From VRUE01 sp963714155 (GTDB lineage: Bacteria; Actinomycetota; Thermoleophilia; Solirubrobacterales; 70-9), in the NCBI GenBank assembly GCA_963714155.1, contig OY970236.1, forward strand, positions 2,356,001-2,420,000: DNA of 64,000 nucleotides, written 5' to 3'. The first letter of the stretch is position 1, and each line of letters opens with the position of its first letter. The position numbers were made by a program, and so were the translations under genes. Shown piece by piece: positions 1 to 9,394 of the stretch. Under the pieces are notes generated by a model, which was given only the letters and a program-made list of their open reading frames with translations, was not told where the DNA came from and searched no databases.

Positions 1-1829
<1,829 letters not shown>

Positions 1830-1909
1830 TGCTCAAGGGTAGCGAGGGTGGTCTGGTCGGGCCGGGAGGCACTAAGGACGAGGCTCTCGAGCTCGGGTAC
1901 TGGGTGGGC

Positions 1910-2058
1910 GGGATGGCGGGTGCGTCCCTCTGGGAATTGATATCGCACGCGCCTTCGGCGCTTAGCGACAATCGAAGAGCGCGGCTACGCCGCGCTTAGA
2001 ACCACGAGTGCAGCGGCTGCCTTCGGCAACATTCCCAGAGGGACGCACCCACCATCCC
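1910..2058 (-). repeat. Structured intergenic element, family 2, copy A
   Basis: Arms 1910-1937 and 2031-2058 are inverted repeats of 28 bp with one mismatch, enclosing 93 nt. Read on the minus strand, the core opens with GTTGCCGAAGGCAGC, then carries a hairpin GCGCGG-CGTA-CCGCGC and a hairpin GCGCC-GAA-GGCGC. The same opening and the same order of three hairpins occur in copy B on the opposite strand, while the outer arms differ. This looks like an RNA-type fold of a long stem closing a three-hairpin core. It lies in the hpf-secA gap. I do not recognise a named family. Confidence 0.7.
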
Positions 2059-2176
2059 ATCGACACGCACCGAATCTCGGAAACCTCAGCTCAAAGCGTC
2101 TCGCCGGCCCGACCTTCGGGAGAGCTTGTGGGCTTCGGGGCCGCCCGGGATAGCTCGGTTCGTCCCACCGTGGCGT

Positions 2177-2330
2177 GGCGAGGGAGGCTGGCTGTCCTCT
2201 GGGCGAATGTTGCCGAAGGCAGCGGAAATGCAATCCGGTGATTGCGCGGGCGAAGCCCGCGCACCAGGTTCACCCCAGCGCGCAGCGCTGGGGTGTCAAT
2301 TCGACCAGAGGACAGCCAGCCTCCCTCGCC
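2177..2330 (+). repeat. Structured intergenic element, family 2, copy B
   Basis: Arms 2177-2208 and 2299-2330 pair over 32 bp with one mismatch and enclose 90 nt. The core starts GTTGCCGAAGGCAGC, then has hairpins GCGCGGG-CGAA-CCCGCGC and CCCCAGCG-CGCA-GCGCTGGGG. It is homologous to copy A but inverted relative to it. On the transcribed (minus) strand it begins 23 nt after the hpf stop codon, so it could end hpf transcription or form a 3' structure. No T-run follows, so a simple intrinsic terminator is not obvious. Confidence 0.7.
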
Positions 2331-2353
2331 TGGGGATAGTGGGTCGTCCCTCG

Positions 2354-2701
2354 CTAGGCAGTCCGACCACGCATGCGCGCGACCGCCTTGCGGGTCTGCG
2401 TGCGCTTGCGACGTAGCTCGCGGTGCTTCTTGACCTGGCGGCGAATGTCCTCCGCTAGGGCGTGGACCGTGTGGACCATCTCGGGCGAGGCCTCGCGGGC
2501 TCTCAGGGTGACCCCCTTCAGCCGCAGCGTCGCCTCAGCGACCTGGCTGTCGGCGATCGAGGGGTTGCGCTCTTCGTAGATCTCGACGTCGAGCGTTGCC
2601 AGTTCCGACACCTGCCTACCGACCCGGCGAAATCGCTTTGTCACATGACCCCGCAGCTCGTCAGTGACCTCGACGTTGCGCCCACGTATCTCGATCCGCA
2701 T
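2354..2701 (-). CDS. hpf: Ribosome hibernation promoting factor, short form (HPF/YfiA family)
   Basis: This protein of 115 residues starts MRIEIRGRNVEVTDELR and has the beta-alpha-beta-beta-beta-alpha pattern of the HPF/YfiA/RaiA family, which binds the 30S decoding region and silences ribosomes in stationary phase. The basic C-terminal helix (RRQVKKHRELRRKRTQTRK) fits rRNA binding. It lacks the C-terminal dimerisation domain of the roughly 180-230-residue long HPF that is common in Actinomycetota, so it is a short form. A strong ribosome-binding site AAGGAGG lies 6 nt before the ATG at 2701. comF is immediately upstream and secA downstream, the usual comF-hpf-secA order. Confidence 0.92.
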   Translation of the reverse strand: MRIEIRGRNVEVTDELRGHVTKRFRRVGRQVSELATLDVEIYEERNPSIADSQVAEATLRLKGVTLRAREASPEMVHTVHALAEDIRRQVKKHRELRRKRTQTRKAVARMRGRTA

Positions 2702-2739
2702 ATTTCCTCCTTGGGTGTCGGTCGTTCGATGCTACGCCC

Positions 2740-3363
2740 CTACGGCCGCCGCGTAAAGGTGATTGCAGCTACCCGGATCGCGCCGCCTCCACGCAGGGCC
2801 CGGGCGCAGGCGGCGAGCGTGGCGCCGGTGGTCAGCACGTCGTCGATCAGCAGCGCGCTGCGCGGTGCCTCGCCGCACAAGTTGACGTGGGGAGGCTGGC
2901 CAATCCGCTGCGCCCGCCGTCCGCCCAGCTGGCGCCCGAGGTCACTGCGGGCCAGGCAGGAGCGAAGGGGTAGGCCGACGCGGATCGAAAGCGCCGCCGC
3001 GATCTCGGCAGCGGGGTCGAAGCCGCGATCGAAGGAACGCAGGCGGCTGCTCGGCACCGGCACGACCTCGCCGCTGAGCAGGCTCGCCGGCGCCAGCCAG
3101 GCGATCCGCTCGGCCATCGTCGCGGCAACCGGCAGCAGGCGGCGGAACTTCAGCGCCGTGACCAGGCCGCGGGCGACGCCTTCGTGCGCGGCCGATGACC
3201 AGGCCTGGTCGAGTCCGGGCGCTCCGTGGCCGGTAAGCGGCTCCGCCTCAGCGAGCCGGCGAGTGCAGCGCGTGCAGAGGACCGCGTCCACGCGGCAGAC
3301 GCGCCCGCAGGCAGCGCAGAGCGCTGGGACGAGGCTGGAGAAGGCGGCGTGAAGCGGGCCCAT
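2740..3363 (-). CDS. comF: ComF family phosphoribosyltransferase-like protein
   Basis: The 207-residue protein has an N-terminal zinc-ribbon-like cysteine set (CAACGRVC, then CTRC near residues 16-33). A type I phosphoribosyltransferase domain follows, with the PRPP-binding loop ALLIDDVLTTGATLAACA near residues 170-187. ComF proteins are linked to DNA uptake in Gram-positive bacteria and to DNA metabolism more widely, but their substrate is uncertain. The upstream nucleotidyltransferase ends 56 bp away and hpf begins 38 bp downstream, so comF and hpf may be co-transcribed. Length and motif order match the family. No other competence genes are visible here, so natural transformation should not be assumed. 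Confidence 0.9.
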   Translation of the reverse strand: MGPLHAAFSSLVPALCAACGRVCRVDAVLCTRCTRRLAEAEPLTGHGAPGLDQAWSSAAHEGVARGLVTALKFRRLLPVAATMAERIAWLAPASLLSGEVVPVPSSRLRSFDRGFDPAAEIAAALSIRVGLPLRSCLARSDLGRQLGGRRAQRIGQPPHVNLCGEAPRSALLIDDVLTTGATLAACARALRGGGAIRVAAITFTRRP

Positions 3364-3419
3364 CGCCCGATCGTCCGGGCTCGGGGCGCACCGATGGTGC
3401 GCAAGTCGTCAGAGAAGCG

Positions 3420-4430
3420 TCAGGGCTTGGCGACGCGACCGGCGATGGCGCCGACCAGCATCCCCTCAGCGGGCAGCTCGGCACCGTCGAGCAGGATCGA
3501 GTCGCGTACCCAGGCGCCGGCGCCGATCTCGCAGCCATCGCCGATGATCGCCGGGCCCTGGATGCGGGTGCCGGGACCGAAGCGCACGCCGGAGCCGATC
3601 AGCGCCGGACCTTCGACCTCGACCCGATCGAGCGGGCTCGCCGAGCGGATGCCGTCGGCGACCTCGGGAACGTCGGACTCGACCTCCACCGCGCCGTGCA
3701 AAGCGTCGAGGTTGCCCTGACGCAGCTCATCGAGGTTGCCGATGTCGTTCCAGTAGGCCTCGATCTCGTGCGAGTAGAAGGGCACGTCGTTCTCCAACAG
3801 CGCCGGGAAGACGTCCATTGCCCAGTCGGCGAAGCCATCCGGGTCGTCGGGCCCCGCTGCCTTGCTGGTGCCGGGCTCGGGGAAGTAGTCGAAGATCTCG
3901 GCCCGGAACATGTAGATGCCGCAGTTGGCCAGGTCAGACAGCGCTTCGGCCGGCTCGGGCTTCTCCTGGAAGCCCTGGATACGGCCGTCGCCGCCGGTAA
4001 TCGCGACGCCGAACTGGGTCGTGTCGCGGACCCGCTTGGTCGCCAGGGTGGCGATGCCGTCGTGGGACTCGTGGAACTCGCGCATCGCCGCCAGGTCGAT
4101 ATCGCTGAGCGCGTCGCCGGAGATCACCAGGAAGGAGTCGCCGAGGAAGCCGGCGGCGTTGCGCACGCCGCCGGAGGTGCCGAGCAGCTGCTGCTCGCGG
4201 CTGTAGGAGAGCTCGATGCCCAAGGCCGTGCCGTCGCCGAAATGGCCCTCGATCGTCTCCGGAAACCAGTGCAGGTTGGCGATCGCCTCGCCGAAGCCGT
4301 TGCGGGCCAGCAGGCGCACGATGTGCTCCATCACCGGCCGGTTCAGCACCGGCACCATCGGCTTCGGCATCGCGTAGGTGATCGGGCGCAGCCGGGTACC
4401 GAGGCCCGCTGCCAGAACCATCGCCCTCAT
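3420..4430 (-). CDS. NDP-sugar pyrophosphorylase (mannose-1-phosphate guanylyltransferase-like)
   Basis: The 336-residue protein begins MRAMVLAAGLGTRLRPIT, the nucleotide-binding signature of sugar-nucleotide transferases, followed by the metal-binding region VISGDALSDID and the sugar-binding EKPEP segment. Residues from about 255 carry hexapeptide-like repeats typical of a left-handed beta-helix. The family joins NTP and a sugar-1-phosphate to make an NDP-sugar; GDP-mannose or a glucose derivative is likely, but sequence alone does not decide. Its ATG overlaps the stop of the phosphosugar isomerase gene by 4 bp (ATGA), which implies translational coupling. Isomerase and transferase together fit mannose-6-P or glucose-6-P activation for envelope sugars. 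Confidence 0.88.
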   Translation of the reverse strand: MRAMVLAAGLGTRLRPITYAMPKPMVPVLNRPVMEHIVRLLARNGFGEAIANLHWFPETIEGHFGDGTALGIELSYSREQQLLGTSGGVRNAAGFLGDSFLVISGDALSDIDLAAMREFHESHDGIATLATKRVRDTTQFGVAITGGDGRIQGFQEKPEPAEALSDLANCGIYMFRAEIFDYFPEPGTSKAAGPDDPDGFADWAMDVFPALLENDVPFYSHEIEAYWNDIGNLDELRQGNLDALHGAVEVESDVPEVADGIRSASPLDRVEVEGPALIGSGVRFGPGTRIQGPAIIGDGCEIGAGAWVRDSILLDGAELPAEGMLVGAIAGRVAKP

Positions 4431-5389
4431 CCGAGCGCCGCCTTGAAGTCCTCGATTGCCTCGACCGGCAGGGGGTCGACGCCGCGGGCCTCGGCGAGAG
4501 CAACCGAGACCAGGTCACCCAGCATCGTCGCCCAGAGCAGGCGAGCCATACGGGTCTCGCCCTCGGTCTCAAGACTGATCGCGGTGGCCCCGGCGGCGGC
4601 AATCTTCTCGCCGCTCAGCTCGAAACGGCGGCGCAGGCGTGGGTGCTGGTCAGCGTCTTCGAGCAGGACCGCTGCGAAGGTCTCCCCGGACCAGCCGCAG
4701 AGCTCGTTGTGGTTGGCCTCGGGCAGCTCGGAGAAGAAGGCCGGCAGCTTCGCGTTCTCGTTGACCTGCGCCTTCCAGCGCCGGGCAACCGGCGCGGTCA
4801 GATCAGCACCATGGACTACCGGCACGCTGCCCTCGAGCTGCGCCGCGATCTCGGTGGCGCGGGCCTGCAACGCCTCGCTGCGCTCGCTGAGGAAGGCCGC
4901 GGCGGCGTCGATCTCGGTGTGCAGGCCCGGGGCGACGCCGGCCAGGGCGGCGACCTCGGTGGCAATCGTCAGCATGTAGGCGACGGCGGCGCGCGGCTGC
5001 AGGATCCCCGGCAGGCCGATCACCGGCACGCCGGCCTGGCGAGCGCCGTCGACCAGCTCGCCACCGGTGCTGGCGACGAGCCTGCGAACGCCGAGCGCCT
5101 CAGCGGCGGCAAAGCAGGCGAGGGTCTCCTCCGTATTGCCGGAGTAGCTGGAGCAGAGCACCGTCCACTCGGGCGTCAGCCAGCTGGGCAGCGCGTAGCC
5201 ACGCACGGTGAGCATCGGCCGGGTGAGACGATCGCCCAGTGCCGCCGCTGCGAGGTCGGCGCCAATCGCCGAGCCGCCCATCCCGCAGATCGCCAGACCG
5301 GCTGCCTCGGCCGGCTCGAGCCGCGCCGATTCGACCCGCCAGAGGGCGTCGCGCAGGTGATCGGGGATCGCGAGTACGTCGTCGAGCAT
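4427..5389 (-). CDS. SIS-domain phosphoglucose/phosphomannose isomerase family protein
   Basis: The 320-residue protein carries two SIS subdomains. The first includes AICGMGGSAIGADL and SSYSGNTEETL, sugar-phosphate binding loops typical of the bifunctional PGI/PMI family found in archaea and actinobacteria. These enzymes interconvert aldose-6-P and ketose-6-P, feeding fructose-6-P into mannose-6-P or glucose-6-P. The conserved HNEL segment near residue 218 carries the histidine used in catalysis in this family. It lies between two sugar nucleotidyltransferases, overlapping one by 4 bp and starting 15 bp from the end of the other, so all three form one operon making activated sugars. Confidence 0.88.
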   Translation of the reverse strand: MLDDVLAIPDHLRDALWRVESARLEPAEAAGLAICGMGGSAIGADLAAAALGDRLTRPMLTVRGYALPSWLTPEWTVLCSSYSGNTEETLACFAAAEALGVRRLVASTGGELVDGARQAGVPVIGLPGILQPRAAVAYMLTIATEVAALAGVAPGLHTEIDAAAAFLSERSEALQARATEIAAQLEGSVPVVHGADLTAPVARRWKAQVNENAKLPAFFSELPEANHNELCGWSGETFAAVLLEDADQHPRLRRRFELSGEKIAAAGATAISLETEGETRMARLLWATMLGDLVSVALAEARGVDPLPVEAIEDFKAALG

Positions 5390-5404
5390 CAGATGGCGGT
5401 CATC

Positions 5405-6388
5405 TTAGGCTGGGACACTTTCGCCGCTGCCCACCACGGCTCCTTCGAGCTGGGCGCCGTCGGCAACCGCGACGCCGGCGGACAGAATCGAGCCGCTGAC
5501 CCGGGCGCCCTCGCCGACGACGCAGCCGTCGAGCAGAACCGAGTCCCTTACCTTGGCGCCGGCCTCGACCCGCGAGCCGCTGCCGAGGACGACGCGGGGC
5601 CCGACCGTGGCGCCATCGGCCACCTGCGCGCCCGGCCCCACCAGCATCCCGGGCGCGGTCGGCTGCACCCGCGTATCCACCCGCTGCTCGAGGATGTCCC
5701 AGGTCGCTTCCAGGTATCGCTGCGGAGTGCCGATGTCCATCCAGTACCCGTCGAGGCGCAAGCCGTGCAAGCCCTCGCCAACCAGGCGGGGGAAGACGTC
5801 GCGCTCGATCGAGACCTCCTCACCGGGCGGGATCAGGTCGAGCACCGAGCGCTCGAGCACGTACATACCGGCGTTGATCTCGCCGGGAACTGCCTCGCCC
5901 GTCTTCTCGGTGAACGCGAGCACTCTCCCCTCGGGGTCGGTGCTGACCAGGCCGTAGGCGGAGGAGTCGTCGACCGGATGCAGGGCGATCGTCGCGGCTG
6001 CGCCCGAGTCCGCGTGGGCTCGCTGTAGCGCGGTCAGGTCGAGGTCGGTGAGCACGTCACCGTTGAGGGCGAGGAAGCGGTCCTCGAGCCGCTCGCCGAG
6101 CTCGTCGGCGGCAAAGCGGATGGCGCCCGCGGTGCCGCGCCGCTCCGGCTCGACCACGTAGGAGATCGAGACACCGGCGCGCTCCTCCTCGCCGGCCAGC
6201 GCCTCGCGCAGGACGTCGGGCAGGAAGCCGCAAGCGAGCACGACCTCGTCGACCCCGTGCCCCGCCAGCCACTCGATCATGTAGGCGAGGAAGGGACGGT
6301 CAACCAGGGTCAACGCCGGCTTGGGCATGGTCTCGGTCAGCGGCCGCAGCCGCGTGCCCTCCCCGCCGACGAGAACTATGGCTTGCAT
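5405..6388 (-). CDS. Sugar nucleotidyltransferase (mannose-1-phosphate guanylyltransferase / glucose-1-phosphate thymidylyltransferase type)
   Basis: From the ATG at 6388 this is 327 residues, starting MQAIVLVGGEGTRLRPLT. That is the canonical GGxGTRLRP loop, and LNGDVLTDLD and TEKTGE follow as the metal and sugar sites. The C-terminal third holds hexapeptide beta-helix repeats. The open frame extends about 35 codons further upstream, but that extension is read through repeat R1 copy 1 and has no family counterpart, so I rejected it. It is a paralogue of the transferase at 3420-4430. Two such enzymes beside an SIS isomerase and ugd point to at least two activated sugars for cell-wall polymer synthesis. 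GDP-mannose is the best guess for one of them. Confidence 0.9.
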   Translation of the reverse strand: MQAIVLVGGEGTRLRPLTETMPKPALTLVDRPFLAYMIEWLAGHGVDEVVLACGFLPDVLREALAGEEERAGVSISYVVEPERRGTAGAIRFAADELGERLEDRFLALNGDVLTDLDLTALQRAHADSGAAATIALHPVDDSSAYGLVSTDPEGRVLAFTEKTGEAVPGEINAGMYVLERSVLDLIPPGEEVSIERDVFPRLVGEGLHGLRLDGYWMDIGTPQRYLEATWDILEQRVDTRVQPTAPGMLVGPGAQVADGATVGPRVVLGSGSRVEAGAKVRDSVLLDGCVVGEGARVSGSILSAGVAVADGAQLEGAVVGSGESVPA

Positions 6389-6395
6389 GTGGTCA

Positions 6396-6498
6396 CGAGA
6401 GTGTGGGGGAGCAAGCAGATCAAGGACGCAGGGAGTGTGGCGTGCTCTGCACGCGAGCGACCGAGGACGCCGAGCTGCGCTGGTCACCCGCACTCTCG
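6396..6498 (+). repeat. Dispersed hairpin repeat R1, copy 1 (overlaps 3' end of ugd)
   Basis: Arms 6396-6407 and 6487-6498 (CGAGAGTGTGGG and CCCGCACTCTCG) pair with one mismatch. The core, beginning AGCAGATCAAGGACGCAGGG and including the small hairpin GCGTG-CTCTG-CACGC, is nearly identical to cores at 27797-27897 and 38220-38318, whereas the arms differ at each site. This copy lies across the end of ugd and supplies its last roughly 25 codons. The element is about 100 bp, encodes no plausible protein and has no visible transposase. Confidence 0.85.
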
Positions 6499-7772
6499 CG
6501 GCCGATGCCCTCGTACTCGAAGCCTGCGCTCTTGAGCTGATTTGAGTCGAGGAAGTTGCGGCCGTCGATCAGCAGCGGCCGTGCCATCTTCTCCGCCGCG
6601 ACCGGCCAGTCGAGCTCGGCGAACTCCGGCCACTCGGTGACGAGGATCGCCGCGTCGGCGCCGTCCAGGGTCTCCAGCGCCGAGTCGCGGAACTCGACCC
6701 CGTCGAAGAGGTCGCGAGCCGCGCCGCCGGCCACCGGGTCGTAGGCGACCACCTCGGCCCCCTCCCCTTCCAGGCGCGCCGCCAGCACCAGGCTCGAGGC
6801 CTCGCGCATGTCGTCGGTGTGCGGCTTGAAGGCGAGGCCGAGCAGCGCCACGCGCTTGCCGACCAGCGAGCCGAGGTGCTTCTGCAGCTTCTGCACCACG
6901 CGGCGCTTCTGCAGCTCGTTTACCTCGATCACCGCCCCCAGCAGTTGGAAGTGGTAGCCGCTGTTGCCCGCCAGCATCTTCAGGGCGCTGACGTCCTTGG
7001 GGAAGCAGGAGCCGCCGTAGCCGATTCCCGCGCGCAGGAAGGATGACCCGATCCGCTGATCGAGGCCCATCCCCCGCGCCACCTCGCTGACGTCGGCGCC
7101 GACCTCCTCGCAGACGTTGGCGATCTCGTTGACGAAGGAGATCTTGGTGGCGAGGAAGGCGTTGGAGGCGAGCTTGATCATCTCGGCGCTGGCGACGTCG
7201 GTGCGCACGATCTCGCCGCCCAGCGGCTCGTAGAGGTTGGCCACGGCATCGGCCGCGTCCTCGTCTCCGGGGTCGGCGCCGACGACGACTCGATCGGGAT
7301 GGAGGAAGTCATCGACCGCGGAGCCCTCCTTGAGGAACTCGGGGCAGGAGACATAGGCAAGGCCAGGACGGTCGCGGCGAATCGACTGGCCGGTCCCCGC
7401 CGGCACCGTGCTCTTCATCACCAGCACGTGCTCACTGTCGGCGGGCAGCCCCTCGACCACGGAGCGGACGCGGGAGAGGTCGGCGTCACCGGAGCGCGTC
7501 GGCGGCGTGTCGACGCAGACGAAGAGCAGCCGGGCGCCGGCGAGCAGCTCCGACATATCGGTCGTAAAGGTGAGCCGCTCGGCGTTGCGCTTCAGCAGAT
7601 CCTCGAGGCCGGGCTCGTGAATCGTGATCTCGCCGCGGGAAAGCGCCTCGACCTTCTCGGCGAGGATGTCGCGGGCGATCACCGGGTGACCGACCTCGGC
7701 GAAGCAGGCGGCGGTGACGAGCCCCACCCAGCCAACTCCAATTACGCCAATCGGCTCCTTCTCTGGGCTCAT
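6420..7772 (-). CDS. ugd: UDP-glucose 6-dehydrogenase / nucleotide-sugar dehydrogenase
   Basis: The 450-residue protein has an N-terminal Rossmann fold (IGVIGVGWVGLVTAACFAE), the central helix and substrate residues EIANVCEEVGADV, and the catalytic cysteine in GYGGSCFPKD near residue 260. A C-terminal UDP-binding domain (VALLGLAFKPHTDDMRE) follows. It oxidises UDP-glucose to UDP-glucuronate with two NAD+, or acts on a close analogue. The last roughly 25 residues, after FEYEGIGRESAG, are encoded by repeat R1 copy 1 and look like an accidental extension of the original C-terminus. The start overlaps the stop of the LCP gene by 4 bp, so they are co-translated. Product UDP-glucuronate would suit a teichuronic-acid-like or capsular polymer. 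Confidence 0.93.
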   Translation of the reverse strand: MSPEKEPIGVIGVGWVGLVTAACFAEVGHPVIARDILAEKVEALSRGEITIHEPGLEDLLKRNAERLTFTTDMSELLAGARLLFVCVDTPPTRSGDADLSRVRSVVEGLPADSEHVLVMKSTVPAGTGQSIRRDRPGLAYVSCPEFLKEGSAVDDFLHPDRVVVGADPGDEDAADAVANLYEPLGGEIVRTDVASAEMIKLASNAFLATKISFVNEIANVCEEVGADVSEVARGMGLDQRIGSSFLRAGIGYGGSCFPKDVSALKMLAGNSGYHFQLLGAVIEVNELQKRRVVQKLQKHLGSLVGKRVALLGLAFKPHTDDMREASSLVLAARLEGEGAEVVAYDPVAGGAARDLFDGVEFRDSALETLDGADAAILVTEWPEFAELDWPVAAEKMARPLLIDGRNFLDSNQLKSAGFEYEGIGRESAGDQRSSASSVARVQSTPHSLRP

Positions 7773-9388
7773 CGGTTTGCCTTGCCTCCTCTTCGCTTTG
7801 GGTTCGGGATCTTTACGTCAGCCGAGCGGGCGATCCCGATCATCTGATCGTTGGTCAGCGTGTTCAACAGGTCATTCGCGACCCAGTAGGAATTGTCCCC
7901 CCGGTGCCAGGCGACTATCGGTATCCGGTCGCCATCGACGTAGATGTCGTACTCGCGGCCGTTGATCGTCTTGGTCAGGCTCGGGCTGTCGAGGATCGGC
8001 GGATCCGACCAGCCCTGGATGCCCTGCAGGCCGAAGTAGTGGATGCCATCCGATTGCGGCCACTCGGCAACCATCCGGTAGGCACCGTGCCGCTTGCCGT
8101 CGGAATCCTTGAAGTGGTAGACGCGGGGGTCCTGGATGTGTTCGTAGGGGTTGCTTTCGACGTAGAAGGCGCCGGAGGGAAGCCGGGTCGGGTAGAAAAC
8201 GGGGAAGCCGGCGCTGACCTTGCGCGCCACCGGCTTGGCCTCCAGTTCGCCGGCTTCGCGCGCCGGCACCAGGCCGTCGCTACCGGGCGGCTTGGTCGGC
8301 CCGAGGTGCGGCTTCTGCGGCTGGGCCTTCTTCTTGTTCTTGTTCTTTTTCTTGCCCTTCTTCTTCGGTTCACCTTCTTCCAACGAGCCACGCGGCCCGC
8401 TGCTGGCTTCGATGCCGAGGAACTGGTTGGTGGCGTCTTCGATCATTTCCGGCGAGGCGTAGACGTAGCTCGGCCCCAGTTCGGCCGGGAAGTGGACCTC
8501 CTTGATCGCCGCGTTGCGCGAGGAGACGAAGAGCTTGAGCACCTCGAGCATCGTCTCCTTGTCGTTGATGTCGGAGGTCGTGTATTCGGTGAAGATGTCG
8601 ATCAGGTCGTTGCGATCGAGCACCAGGTCGTCGATCGGCACGCGCTCGCGGGCGGCGCTGAGGAAGTCCTGCTGGCGAGCGGCGCGGACCAGGTCGGTGT
8701 CGGTGTGGCGGTAGCGCACGTACTGCAGCGCCTTCTTGCCGCAGAGCAGCTGGTAGCCGGGCTGGACGTTGATTTCCGAATACTGTTCGGAGGGCGGCAC
8801 GCCGACGTTGGAGTGGAAGTAGCGCCGGTCGACGTCGACGTAGACGCAGTTGATCGCGTCAACCGCACGCACGAAGCCGAGGTAGTCGACGTTGACGACG
8901 TGGTTGATCGGCAGGCCGGTCAGTTCCTTGACCACCCGCAGGGTCAGTTTCGGGCCGCCGTAGGCGAAGGCGGCGTTGAACTTGTCGGTGCCGACGCCGG
9001 GAATTTCGACCTTGAGGTCGCGCGGGATCGACATCAGCGCGATCGCGTTCTGGTCGGGATCGAGGCGGAGCAGGATCGTCGTGTCCGAGCGCCCGGGGTC
9101 ACCGGGTTCGCTGGCCCGCTTGTCGGAGCCGAGGATGAGGATGTTCTCCGGCTCGCCGCCGTTGGTCTGGGAGAGGAATTTCTCGACTTTGTTCTGCAGG
9201 ACGTTGTTGTGCGAGAGCGCCTTGGCGATGCTGTCGACGTAGCGCAGGATCACCGTCGCGGTAGCCGCAGCCGTGACCAGGACGATGATCGTCGAGCCAA
9301 GCGTGAAGCGCCACCAGAAGCGCTTCGGCTTCGGCGCCGGCTCGTGATCGCCCGAGGGCGGCGGCTTACTCAGGCCCGACTCAGCCAT
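7769..9388 (-). CDS. LytR-CpsA-Psr (LCP) family cell-wall polymer ligase with C-terminal extension
   Basis: Residues about 25-50 form one membrane anchor after a short proline-rich cytoplasmic tail. The LCP catalytic domain spans about 80-300, with RSDTTILLRLDP, MSIPRDLKVEIPG, KFNAAFAYGG and RYRHTDTDLVRAARQQDFL, the arginine- and aspartate-rich motifs that bind polyprenyl pyrophosphate. LCP enzymes attach teichoic acids, arabinogalactan or capsule to peptidoglycan outside the membrane. A lysine-rich linker (about residues 335-365) leads to an extra domain of about 140 residues with many aromatic residues, not part of the LCP core. Co-translation with ugd ties it to the neighbouring sugar-nucleotide genes. 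The polymer it transfers is unknown. Confidence 0.92.
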   Translation of the reverse strand: MAESGLSKPPPSGDHEPAPKPKRFWWRFTLGSTIIVLVTAAATATVILRYVDSIAKALSHNNVLQNKVEKFLSQTNGGEPENILILGSDKRASEPGDPGRSDTTILLRLDPDQNAIALMSIPRDLKVEIPGVGTDKFNAAFAYGGPKLTLRVVKELTGLPINHVVNVDYLGFVRAVDAINCVYVDVDRRYFHSNVGVPPSEQYSEINVQPGYQLLCGKKALQYVRYRHTDTDLVRAARQQDFLSAARERVPIDDLVLDRNDLIDIFTEYTTSDINDKETMLEVLKLFVSSRNAAIKEVHFPAELGPSYVYASPEMIEDATNQFLGIEASSGPRGSLEEGEPKKKGKKKNKNKKKAQPQKPHLGPTKPPGSDGLVPAREAGELEAKPVARKVSAGFPVFYPTRLPSGAFYVESNPYEHIQDPRVYHFKDSDGKRHGAYRMVAEWPQSDGIHYFGLQGIQGWSDPPILDSPSLTKTINGREYDIYVDGDRIPIVAWHRGDNSYWVANDLLNTLTNDQMIGIARSADVKIPNPKRRGGKANR

Positions 9389-9394
9389 GGTCGC

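Noticed and set aside
5405..6493. Long N-terminal extension of the sugar nucleotidyltransferase (frame open to 6493)
   Set aside because: The extra codons are read through repeat R1 and do not match the family; the GGxGTRLRP loop starts right after the ATG at 6388.
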